Shown here: in pieces, positions 9,082 to 17,900 of the stretch
Numbering within the stretch: position 1 is the stretch's first letter
Layout: each line of letters opens with the position of its first letter
From: Arcanobacterium bovis
GTDB lineage: Bacteria; Actinomycetota; Actinomycetes; Actinomycetales; Actinomycetaceae
Direction: 5' to 3'
DNA length: 64,000 nucleotides
Assembly (NCBI RefSeq): GCF_004331995.1
Contig: NZ_SJDT01000007.1
Coordinates: 1-64,000, forward strand
Position numbers and translations under genes: made by a program
Notes under the pieces: generated by a model
Seen by the model: the letters and a program-made list of their open reading frames with translations, nothing else
The model's database searches: none
Told to the model about the DNA's origin: nothing

Positions 9082-10410
9082 ATGAAAACGAAACGTGATA
9101 CCCGGCGACTCGACCGCCGTGCGCTACTGGCTCTGTGCGGCGTCGGACTAATCGGCGGCATCCTACTCGGCCTCACTCTCCTCAATCTCGCGAGCGCGAG
9201 CGGGACATGGATTTACAATATGTCGGTGCTCGCCGCAGTTGTTGGTAGCTACGGCATTCTCATCATGTTGCTGCTCATATCACGTCTTCCGATTATTGAG
9301 CGTGCTTACGGTCAAGATCGACTCGTTGTATGGCACAAGCGTTACGCCCCATGGGCATTGTGGCTGATTATTGCACACGTTTTTCTGGTTGTGCTCGACG
9401 CCGCGGGCGGTTTCTCGGCTATCAGCGGCTGGTTTAGCGCTCTGTGGAACGACGTACTCACAATGGAATGGGTATTTGCCGCACTCATCGGCTTAATCCT
9501 TTTCTTCGTCGCTGGAATAACGTCGTGGAATCGCGCACGCAAGCACCTCAAGCACGAAACGTGGTGGACGATTCATCTCTACATGTATCTTGCAGTCGCG
9601 TTCTCTTTCCTCCACCAAGTCGAAATTGGTGGACCGTTCGCAGACGGCTTCGGCAAGGTGCTGTGGGCAGCGTGCTACGGCGTCGTCTTTGGCATGATCG
9701 CGTGGTACCGCGTTGCTGTGCCTTACCTGCGTTCACGTAAGCACAAGCTCACTGTTGAGAAGGTGATCCGTGAGAGCGACGACGTCGTTTCCGTGGTCGT
9801 ACGCGGCTCCCAGTTGCGTAAGCTCAAAGTTGCACCTGGACAGTTCTTCAATTGGCGATTCGATGCTCCAGGCTTGGCCTACGAATCCCACCCATATTCA
9901 GTGTCGGGAACGCCCGTTAATGACCGGATGAGAATCAGCGTCAAGAATTTGGGCGATGCTTCAGGCGCGCTTGCGAGCATAAAGCCTGGTACGCGCGCTT
10001 ATATTGAAGGTCCTTATGGCGCTTCCACTGATGCACATTCGCGCGATACGAAGCGCACGGTGCTGATTGCCGGTGGAATTGGGATTTCCCCAATCATCTC
10101 GTTGGCACGGGCTATTGCCGATAAGCAACCAGTTGACCTGGTGTATCGCGTGTCAAACAATGCAGAAGTTGCACTTCGGGCAGATCTCGAAGCGTTGGAA
10201 GAAATTCCATACGTTCGTGTGCATATTCTTCCTGGTTCGCGCGCCATTTACCCGATGGATTCGCAGATGTTAGGCACACTGCTTGGCGACGTGCGCAACG
10301 CCGCGGTATATATTTGCGGCCCAAATGCCTTTAACGAAACCGTTCACGGAGCGTTCAAAAAGCTTGGCACCCCCGCTGAAAACGTCCACATCGAGCATTT
10401 CGACTGGTAA
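9082..10410 (+). CDS. Ferric-reductase-like transmembrane flavocytochrome
   Basis: The N-terminal half (about 1-220) has six or more helices of the ferric reductase transmembrane domain, with paired His positions suited to haem (VVWHKRYAPWALWLIIAHVF, TWWTIHLYMYLAVAFSFLHQ). The C-terminal half (about 225-442) is a ferredoxin-NADP reductase-like module. Its FAD motif HPYSVSG is at about 270 and the NAD(P)-binding loop GGIGISP at about 331, with a terminal HIEHFDW. It should pass electrons from cytosolic NAD(P)H across the membrane. It is followed by an exported FMN-binding protein and ApbE, so the likely acceptor is the covalent flavin of that partner. No strong ribosome site precedes the ATG. 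Confidence 0.88.
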   Translation: MKTKRDTRRLDRRALLALCGVGLIGGILLGLTLLNLASASGTWIYNMSVLAAVVGSYGILIMLLLISRLPIIERAYGQDRLVVWHKRYAPWALWLIIAHVFLVVLDAAGGFSAISGWFSALWNDVLTMEWVFAALIGLILFFVAGITSWNRARKHLKHETWWTIHLYMYLAVAFSFLHQVEIGGPFADGFGKVLWAACYGVVFGMIAWYRVAVPYLRSRKHKLTVEKVIRESDDVVSVVVRGSQLRKLKVAPGQFFNWRFDAPGLAYESHPYSVSGTPVNDRMRISVKNLGDASGALASIKPGTRAYIEGPYGASTDAHSRDTKRTVLIAGGIGISPIISLARAIADKQPVDLVYRVSNNAEVALRADLEALEEIPYVRVHILPGSRAIYPMDSQMLGTLLGDVRNAAVYICGPNAFNETVHGAFKKLGTPAENVHIEHFDW

Positions 10411-10568
10411 GAGCGCTGTGGACGGTACGTATCAGAGCAAACGGTACGAAACCGGAAATCTAGACAACTTGCACTAGCGTTCAGCAAGTCTTCGAAACTC
10501 GAACGCACTCCCGAGCATTCACACTCAATTCACACAAACTCCACGACTTAACAAGATAGGAAAACATC

Positions 10569-11147
10569 ATGAAAGCAACACGAAAAGGCATCGCTATTGG
10601 AAGTGCAACTTTGCTTGGCACGCTCGGCGTACTTGCCTCCCACCCGGTTCTGCAGCTCGTTCAAAACTCTCAAGGACCAGACCAAGGACCAGACGCTTTT
10701 GCTCAGGCAGAGCAAGACCCCGGAACAACGGTTGGTGCAAATGCTGGGCAATCCACAACGAAATCCGCACAGAAGGCGAGCACCAGCGCGAACAACTCGA
10801 CAGTGTCATCGTCCGGTTCGTCGTCTGGTTCGTCATCGTCCGGTTCGGCGTCGTCGTCCACCAGCTCGGCACAAGGCACCGCCTACGAAGGTACCGCACG
10901 CAATAAATACGGAACCACACAGGTCCGTGCGTGGGTTAACAACGGAAAAATCACCGACATCAAGGTGTTGAAAGTTCCTGGCGACCACGAATCGCAGCAT
11001 ATCAACAGCCGGGCAATGCCAACTCTCGTGGAAGAGGCGTTGCAGAAGCAGTCGGCACAAGTGTCGGGTATTTCCGGCGCTACGTACAGCGTGAAAGCGT
11101 TCAAGCAATCGCTGCAGGCAGCTTTGGATCAGGCTGGCATTAATTAA
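10569..11147 (+). CDS. Exported FMN-binding domain protein
   Basis: The 192-residue protein has an N-terminal membrane segment (GIAIGSATLLGTLGVLA, about 7-23) and an Asp/Gln-rich stretch. A Ser/Gly-rich linker (about 75-105) is followed by an FMN_bind domain (about 108-192). The flavinylation motif is SGAT at residues 169-172; in this family ApbE attaches FMN through a phosphodiester bond to the Thr, here Thr172. The domain is expected outside the membrane, tethered by the N-terminal helix and the flexible linker, within reach of the flavocytochrome encoded just upstream. Start: AGGAAAA precedes the ATG. The apbE gene follows 49 bp downstream, which supports the assignment. Confidence 0.88.
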   Translation: MKATRKGIAIGSATLLGTLGVLASHPVLQLVQNSQGPDQGPDAFAQAEQDPGTTVGANAGQSTTKSAQKASTSANNSTVSSSGSSSGSSSSGSASSSTSSAQGTAYEGTARNKYGTTQVRAWVNNGKITDIKVLKVPGDHESQHINSRAMPTLVEEALQKQSAQVSGISGATYSVKAFKQSLQAALDQAGIN

Positions 11148-11196
11148 TTGGAACGTTGATTAACTGGAGACAAGCGACGGAAATCGAAATTGTGCT

Positions 11197-12102
11197 ATGA
11201 ATGTTGAACTTTTTCAGGCGAACACGCGAGCGCGTAGGCACCGCGAAGACATCTGGGGTACCGTGGTGACGATCGATGTGCGAGAGCTACCTAGTAGCGA
11301 ACTACCAGCGGATTCGCAGATTGACCGAGCGTTTGCGCGATGCGTCGATTTCATGCACGACGTCGATGCAACGCTGTCTACTTTCCGCTACGATTCCGCC
11401 GTTACCGCGTATCGCAGCGGTTGGCGCAAACGCTACGAACTCAACCGGCATAATCGCGCCGACGCCATGCTGCTTGAGGTGATCGAAGCCTGCGAATGGG
11501 GAAAGGTAGCCACTCAGGGCACTTTCGATCCATGGGCTGTACCAGGAGGTTTTGACCCGTCGGGCTACGTCAAAGGATGGGCTGCCGAGAAAATGGCGCT
11601 CATTTTGGGCGAGCATGGGATACACAATTTCAGTGTTAACGCAGGTGGAGACGTCGTCAATCGCGGATATGCGGGAGTAGCTGGCGACAGTGTGGCTACT
11701 GAGACGGGTGGTACTGGTGAGCTGGTCGGTGAGGCAGGGCTGTACGGCGTTGGCGGGGAGTCGAAGGCAGAAAGCACGCTCGTACCGTGGCGGATCGGCG
11801 TGCGGCATCCCGACGACGCCAGCGCGATCGCGGCAAGTTTCGAGGTCACGAACGCAGCGATTACGACGTCGGGCACTTACGAGCGCGGAATGCATATCGT
11901 GAATCCGTTTGGCGCAAACGGATTGCGCGCACGCTCTGCCACAGTGATCGGGCCCGACGCCGGAGTGGCAGAGATAGCTTCAACAGCCCTAGTGGTTTGT
12001 GGACGCGAAGGAGCCCAATGGTTTGGTGAGCTTGGCGAATACAGCGCTTTCGGCGTCGACACTGGGGACACCGAGCATGCTTGGCGGATAGGTGCGCAGT
12101 GA
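11197..12102 (+). CDS. apbE: FAD:protein FMN transferase
   Basis: ApbE uses FAD to flavinylate Thr/Ser of exported proteins in a Mg2+-dependent reaction. Visible motifs are FRYDSAV near the start, the FDPSGYVKGWAAEK segment (usual DLGGIAKGYA), NFSVNAGGDVVNRG, and the C-terminal TSGTYERGMHIVNP block holding metal ligands. An Ala/Gly/Thr/Glu-rich insertion of about 35 residues lies between NAGGDVVNRG and the conserved WRIGVRHPDD (about 11670-11790). No clear signal peptide or lipobox is present, unlike many ApbE proteins, so the protein may act at the cytosolic face. The substrate is most likely the adjacent FMN-binding protein. Confidence 0.88.
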   Translation: MNVELFQANTRARRHREDIWGTVVTIDVRELPSSELPADSQIDRAFARCVDFMHDVDATLSTFRYDSAVTAYRSGWRKRYELNRHNRADAMLLEVIEACEWGKVATQGTFDPWAVPGGFDPSGYVKGWAAEKMALILGEHGIHNFSVNAGGDVVNRGYAGVAGDSVATETGGTGELVGEAGLYGVGGESKAESTLVPWRIGVRHPDDASAIAASFEVTNAAITTSGTYERGMHIVNPFGANGLRARSATVIGPDAGVAEIASTALVVCGREGAQWFGELGEYSAFGVDTGDTEHAWRIGAQ

Positions 12103-12204
12103 ACGTGGAGTGAGGCCGCAGTTAGTGCGCGGTAAGTGCGTAGTGAGATGGAAAGCGACGTGCGCTGTGCAGAATTGAAGGGACATGACGCGTGCTGCGC
12201 AGAA

Positions 12205-12234
12205 TTGAATCTTCGCACGTGGATGGAATAAGAT
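12205..12234 (+). promoter_or_regulatory. Probable tRNA-Gly promoter
   Basis: TTGAAT (12205-12210) and TAAGAT (12229-12234) are separated by 18 bp, about 22 bp before the tRNA. An 18-bp imperfect direct repeat ending in GCAGAATTGAA occurs at about 12163-12179 and again 30 bp later over this -35. Confidence 0.5.
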
Positions 12235-12256
12235 TTACTGGCACGCAAACGCGTTC

Positions 12257-12327
12257 GCGGGTGTAGTTCATCGGTAGAACGGCAGCTTCCCAAGCTGCAG
12301 AGGCGGGTTCGACTCCCGTCACCCGCT
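12257..12327 (+). tRNA. tRNA-Gly (anticodon CCC)
   Basis: The 71-nt cloverleaf folds by eye. The acceptor stem is GCGGGTG/CACCCGC, and the D arm is closed by GTTC/GAAC. The anticodon stem GCAGC/GCTGC has loop TTCCCAA, so the anticodon is CCC. The T arm is CGGGTTCGACTCCCG. CCA is not encoded. It stands alone and marks the left border of the accessory-looking region; I could not find a repeated copy of its 3' end that would prove an attachment site. Confidence 0.95.
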
Positions 12328-12972
12328 CAGATTATTTATCGGTTGGCATAAAGCTGGTTTTAGTGGCTGAAACAGGCTGTTTTTATTCCTGGGGCGAACT
12401 CTTTGTTGTTGGCTCAAAGTTAGTTGTGCTTTGTTGTGCTCTAACTTAGGCGCTGGTTTACTCATCGCGCTATATACGCGCGATGCCCCGAGAATTGCTT
12501 AACTTAGGGAAGACCTCACACACTATCCATGTCGGGATATGTTTATTACAATATATAACTAGGTTGCACCAGCCCCCGTCTCACGCAAAATCAATACGCG
12601 AGACAAATTCAGGCGTTCCGGCATCCAATTTAATGCAATGTGACTGGAGAGAAATGACTTCCGTATTGACTAGTTAAGCCAGGACGATTCGCATGCGGGA
12701 TCAGCCCCGCGCGGTCGGCGCTATATGATGGCACAGAAGAACCGCCTAAACTAAGCGATAATCTTTTTGCTGTTTTCCACCTTTCGGCAAAACGGTACTG
12801 AACCGGTACTGAGCATACTGCTATTCGCACGAAAGCTACCGTGGTACAATTCTTTCAAGTAATTTGTTGTGCACGGAGTTGCCGCGACGCTGATCGCCTT
12901 AGCATTGAGCATCTTGGCAGCTGCATTTCATTGAAGAAATCACGGCACGGAATCAAGAAACCAAGGAAAACC
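12328..12972. other. Gene-poor interval after tRNA-Gly
   Basis: These 645 bases hold no open reading frame I can support. They contain one copy of a dispersed repeat of about 70 bp (12441-12510), a short tandem ACGGTACTGA / CCGGTACTGA (12792-12812), and a TACAAT -10-like hexamer at 12843-12848 that may serve the small membrane protein downstream. Confidence 0.5.
12441..12510. repeat. Dispersed repeat of about 70 bp, copy A
   Basis: This stretch aligns by eye with 51327-51395 at roughly three quarters identity. The shared left end is CTAACTTAGGC and the shared core is CTCATCGCGCTATATA, with further matches up to the right end. The ends are related as imperfect inverted repeats. Both copies are intergenic. 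Confidence 0.6.
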
Positions 12973-13152
12973 ATGAACAATAAACTTACATCCAAAATAA
13001 TGCTTGTTGCTGCCGTTTTTGCGTTCATCCTTTCAGCAATTGGTTTTGCTCCAGGAGCTGGTCTTGCACTGCTTGTTTCCCTGTGGTGCGCTCTCATAAT
13101 TGCCGGCACAAAAATGAGTAACATTTACCGGCGTTATCGGGCACGCGGCTAA
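12973..13152 (+). CDS. Small two-helix membrane protein, unknown function
   Basis: I start at the ATG at 12973 because AAGGA sits 6 bases upstream; the longer reading frame before it has no coding character. The 59-residue product has two hydrophobic segments (IMLVAAVFAFILSAIGF, about 9-25, and GLALLVSLWCALIIAGT, about 30-46) joined by APGA, and ends in a basic NIYRRYRARG tail that should stay in the cytosol. I do not recognise a family. Neighbours (tRNA-Gly, AAA ATPase) give no clue. Confidence 0.6.
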   Translation: MNNKLTSKIMLVAAVFAFILSAIGFAPGAGLALLVSLWCALIIAGTKMSNIYRRYRARG

Positions 13153-13391
13153 CATCACCTTAGCAATGTTTTTGGCAGATATCTCGGAGCGAAGTCACTT
13201 ATTCGATTTACTCGGTTCTCAGTCAATTTCGTATGACATATAGAGTTCCTAGCAACTAGTCAGCTAGGTAGGAAGATCGGCAACATCGCGACACATTCAC
13301 CTATTCTGATAACGCTACATAATTAAATGAGCTTGTGAAATTAAAAGGTGAAAGCCTTCAAGATAATGCGTTTTCCATATCCACGCGTAGA

Positions 13392-14606
13392 TCATTTATA
13401 TTTCTTGGATCGCACAGGGGGAACAACTAGCTCAGGCATAGCTCTTTTAAGGAACTGATCAAAATGCGGAACAGTAAAACTAGCATATCCGTGATCAGGT
13501 GCATACAGCAGCCCCATATCAATGAGCGATTTTCGAACTGGAGCTAGATTTTGCGAACTCCGTCCCATAACTTCGGCAACATCGGCAGCTTTTTGTGGAC
13601 CCGCTCCCAACTCCGCCATTGCTCTCATGTATGCACGTTGAAGCTCAGTTGCCCGATCAAGACGGACTCTAAAAAACGATTCATCTAGTTTACTTTCATA
13701 CCGCGGAATTACTTGGTCAATGTCAGCGATCGTAATATTGTCACCATCTGCAATAGACCACACCGCATATCCCAATTCTTGAAGGAAATATGGATATGCA
13801 CCCGAAATTTCAACGGCTCGATCTAATGCATCCTCATCAAATTTTACACCCTCTTCTTCTGCAGGAAGCTTGAGAGCTTGTTTGGCATCCATGTATGACA
13901 ACTCTTTAATATTCGGAAACTTAAATAACCGCTCGGCGTAAGACTTTGCATCTCCCGCAAGTTCAGCAATCTGAGGCAACCCAGCACCCACAAAGGTAAT
14001 AGGAAGCTCTCTCTGGACACACTTGTGTAAAGCTTGAATTAACGCTTCAAGCTGATCTGCTGCGAGAAACTGCACTTCATCAAAGAGAAGCACCACTCCT
14101 CGCTTATTCTCTTTTGCAGCTTCACCAACCGCGATAAACAAGTCAGCAAGATCCATCGTCAAGTCTCCGTGGTCGGCATAACCATCAAGAGAATCGACAT
14201 CGAACCCAAAGCTCATTGATCCAGTATCACTTACAGTAAAATTAAAATTCTTGAGCACCTGTGCCGCATGCTTAAGCCCTTCCGACCATTTTCTCCCAGG
14301 TGCGAGTTCGAAAAGCGCCGTCCTCATACGAGCTGCAATATCTCGACGAAAATCTCGGTCATTATGTTTCTGCGCTTCAAGTTCCACAACAACCCAACGT
14401 TGCTCCAAAGCCTTCATTCGGAATTGACCAAGCAAAACAGTTTTACCAACACCTCTAAGACCAGTGATAATCATCGATTGTTCCGTACGGCCTCGCTGCA
14501 AGCGTGCCAAGAGAATATCGAAAAGTTCAAGCTGATCATCACGGCCAACTAACACTTGCGGTCGAGCTCCAGCATTTGGCGTATACGGGTTTGTTCGTGG
14601 ATCCAT
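13392..14606 (-). CDS. AAA ATPase with C-terminal winged-helix-like region
   Basis: The 404-residue protein begins NPYTPNAGARPQVLVGRDDQ, a start shared with a large actinobacterial AAA/Orc1-Cdc6-like family of unknown function. Walker A is GLRGVGKT (49-56), Walker B VVLLFDEVQ (171-179), and a sensor-like GAGLPQI starts at 207. The C-terminal 100 residues look like a winged helix: QRAYMRAMAELG, then KAADVAEVMGRSSQNLAPVRKSLIDMGLL. The protein ends in basic VRSKKYK. No Shine-Dalgarno precedes the ATG; a 24-bp palindrome begins 8 bases upstream. It follows the giant adhesin gene on the same strand, and a 26-bp vestige of a close relative lies at 23183-23208. A DNA-binding role is inferred only from the architecture. 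Confidence 0.8.
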   Translation of the reverse strand: MDPRTNPYTPNAGARPQVLVGRDDQLELFDILLARLQRGRTEQSMIITGLRGVGKTVLLGQFRMKALEQRWVVVELEAQKHNDRDFRRDIAARMRTALFELAPGRKWSEGLKHAAQVLKNFNFTVSDTGSMSFGFDVDSLDGYADHGDLTMDLADLFIAVGEAAKENKRGVVLLFDEVQFLAADQLEALIQALHKCVQRELPITFVGAGLPQIAELAGDAKSYAERLFKFPNIKELSYMDAKQALKLPAEEEGVKFDEDALDRAVEISGAYPYFLQELGYAVWSIADGDNITIADIDQVIPRYESKLDESFFRVRLDRATELQRAYMRAMAELGAGPQKAADVAEVMGRSSQNLAPVRKSLIDMGLLYAPDHGYASFTVPHFDQFLKRAMPELVVPPVRSKKYK

Positions 14607-14614
14607 ACAACAAG

Positions 14615-14671
14615 TTTATTTATTTTATGTAGGTTTATCAAGATCCAATAAACCTACATAAAATAAATAAA
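14615..14671. promoter_or_regulatory. 24-bp perfect AT-rich palindrome in front of the ATPase gene
   Basis: The arms are 14615-14638 and 14648-14671, perfectly complementary over 24 bp, with a 9-nt spacer (CAAGATCCA). On the minus strand the element contains plausible -35/-10 hexamers (TTATTG, TAAAAT), and it ends 8 bases before the ATPase start codon. It could be an operator bound by a dimer, possibly the ATPase itself, or an mRNA hairpin. Confidence 0.6.
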
Positions 14672-14998
14672 GTTCCATGAACGCATATATACGGAATATG
14701 AATTTAAGCTGCGTTACAGCTGCTTCAGGACGGGGCGAACACAAACTGCCCGCACACAAAACAAATCGTTTTAAGGCCTATCCCTACGGACACTTAGAAT
14801 AGCTAGTGTTCAGTCCACAGACACACATTCTGGCCTTTAACCCTAAAAAGTGCTCACATCACGTAGAAGTTGGGCGACGTGGATTAACCGCGTCGCCCAA
14901 CTTCTATTCACTGAGCTATCTCGTGGGAATGCACATTATTCAGATGTTTTCACAAAAAGCTCAGCCATTTTGTAGTGCAGTTCTTGCTAATGCCTCGT
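14672..14998. other. Interval between the ATPase and the giant adhesin
   Basis: These 327 bases contain no credible gene. The only structured element is the hairpin at 14864-14906 downstream of the adhesin stop codon. Confidence 0.5.
14864..14906 (-). terminator. Hairpin downstream of the giant adhesin gene
   Basis: A perfect 16-bp inverted repeat has arms 14864-14879 and 14891-14906 and an 11-nt loop. It lies about 90 bp after the adhesin stop on the minus strand. A T-run is lacking, so it may be a weak or processed terminator. Confidence 0.6.
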
Positions 14999-17900
14999 TC
15001 AGTCCAAGCGGCGACGACGCACTACTAATACGCAACCTCCAGCAAGCACGCTCAAGATCGCCGTCATCACCATCCATATAGGCAATGAGCTTCCAGTCTT
15101 GGCAAGACCCTGCGGATCATCAAGAACAAGTGGAACATAATCCGGATCGCCAGGTTCAGGGAACGACGGCGCAACCACTGGGTGCACGACGTCGTCGGGA
15201 TTCGAGACTACCTCTGTGCCATTCGAAAACAACGGAATCGAAATCGAATCAGGCAAGCCCGGAGCTGGTGGCGGCACAACGACCTTTCCCTTTGCCACAG
15301 CGATGTTGTACACACGCTTTGCATCCACTTCTTCGCGTTTCACAACATACGGATCCGCAATACACGTCACCGAATGACCAGGCAGCAATCCGCCATGCGG
15401 ACAATGGATGGAAATACCCTCATCGGCTAGTTTCTTGTCTTCAATCCATATGTTGTCTACTGTCATCGAGCCGACATTCGTCACCACGAAACTGTAGTTG
15501 ACAGTTTCATGACGATCAGCGCCTCCGTTATGATTCACGTCGTTGAGCACGCCCTGTTTTTCCAAGGCAATTTTAGCAACGGAATCTGTTGGAGTCTTTG
15601 TATTTGACGGCGGTGACGAAACTGGTGGCCGCGGATTGTTGCTGTCAGCTGGGGGTGGATTTCCAATCGCCGTGGCGATGTTTTTGACTTCCCCGCGGTC
15701 GACGTCGTCTTGCGTCACTGTGTACGGTTCAGACACGCACTCGATGGTTTCCCCGACACCTAGAACCACTTCTGGACATTTGACTGCAAGATTATTTTGC
15801 TCCAGCAAAATATCGTCGATTGTGGTGTTCGAAATATCCAGTGTTCCGACATTGGTTACTTTGAACGTGTAAGTGATCATCTCTCCTAGATCGGCCTTTG
15901 CGTCACCATCTTCGTCGTCTAGAATCGCTTCCTTTACCAAATCAATCTTCGCCACACTATTAGTTGGTGTTTCCGTTGTAGAAGGAGGCGTTTGTGGCAC
16001 AGGAGAAGGAGTTGTCCCAGCCGGTGGAACAGTTGTTGCATCTGCGGTTGCAAGGTTATATACCTTGCCACGTTCAACATCCTGTTTTGTCACCTTGTAA
16101 GGAGATGCACTACACGTCACCTCCTCACCCGGAAGAAGCACTTTATCAGGGCACGACACAACAACTGATGGGTTCACAGCCTTTGCAAGCATGTCATCTG
16201 TAATTGCCACTTTCGTGACTTTCATCGTGCCAACATTTTCAACTACAAACTCGAAGTTGATTATCTCATCTTGGTCTGCCAAAGCATTTCCATTAGCATC
16301 TTCCAACTTCGCGTACTTCTTCAGTGTAATTTTTGGCTCACTGTTAGTTGGAGTGTCCGTGGTGGATGGCGGACTCGGCGGAACGGGATTACCCTTGGGG
16401 TCGTTCGCCGTAGCTACCGCTGAATTGTGCACATTGCGTGCATCCACATCATCCTGAGTCACGACATACGGTTCTGCTTCACACCGCGTCGTTTCTTCTG
16501 GCGCCAAAGTTGTCTTGTCACATACCACAGCTAATGGAACCGGAAGCGCCGCCAGCATCGAATCATTTACTTTAACATCAGAAATCGTTACCACGCCCGA
16601 GTTCTTGATAGTAAACGAATAGATAATAGTTTCACCTTTATCTGCAAGTTGATTTCCGTTGCCATCTTTCAACTCTGCATGCTTCGCCAAGGACAAGCCT
16701 GTTGTGGAAAGCATAGGCGTATGGGTAGACGATTCATTCGATATTGTTGGCGTTCCATTTGGGGTAATTCCCGTGGCTGTGGCCTTGTTGTCGACAGATC
16801 CGTTATCCACATCTACCTGTTCTACAGGAAGTGGCGCGGATGTACACGTAATGGTTGCACCCACAGGAAGATCACCTTGTGGACAGGTAATCGCTGTCAC
16901 GAGCCGACCTGCCAAGAATTGGTCTTGGATAGTAATGTCATGCAAAGTTACTGAACCAGTGTTCGTAACTTCAAAAGTGAACACAATCGAGTCACCCTTG
17001 CGACCGAAACCATCACCATCAGACTCATTGAGTTTTGCCTTCTTAAGCAAAGTTATCTTCGCAGCAGAATCAGTCGGCGTCTCCGTGGAATCGGGCGGGG
17101 TCGTCACGCTTGTGGACGGAAAATTCGGAACTGCAGGAGTCTGTCCCGACGCCGTTGCCACATTGGCAACCTTTCCAGCATCGGCATCAGCTTGTGTGAC
17201 GACGTAAGGCTCAGACTCACACGTCGCCAGACCACCAGGTTCCAAGCTCACGTTCGGACAAGTCACGTTCACAGCACTAGGCAATACTTTCGAAAGCATG
17301 TCGTCGGTAACCGCAAGCTTTTCTAGAGTCACATTGCCAGTGTTACGGATGTCAAAGTAGAAAACAATCTTCTCACCCTTATCTGCGAGATTATCTGCAT
17401 CCAGATCTTGCAGAACTGCACGTTTATCTAGCGTCGCCTTTGGATCACGAGCAGTTGGCGTAGACGTGTTTGACGGATTCGACACTACGTCTTTCGGTGG
17501 ATCGTTAGGAAGATTTGGAGTGGTTCCGTGAGCTGTCGCTTCGTTAAACACTAGCCCACGATCAACATCCGCTTGCGTAACCGTATAAGCGCCCGACTTA
17601 CATACAACTGACGCTCCTGCCGCCAAAGAAGATGGTGCACATGTCACCGACACCCCGGCATTTTTCAACATAGGATCGTCAATAGCTATCGGATCGAGCG
17701 TCAAAGCACCAGTGTTACGAACCGTGAACTCAAAGAGGATTGTTTCGCCCTTGTCCGCTTTCTGATTTCCATTCACGTCATTCAGAAGCGCTTTTTTGAC
17801 AAGCGACAAGCCAGAGGATCGATCAGTCGGAGTATCAGTTGAACTAGGGTCCGACTTGATATCTTCACCCGGAAATACGGGAGAAGTTCCGTGCGCAACT

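Noticed and set aside
12257-14671. Genomic island inserted at tRNA-Gly
   Set aside because: No integrase gene and no second copy of the tRNA 3' end was found within the window, so insertion at this tRNA is not supported.
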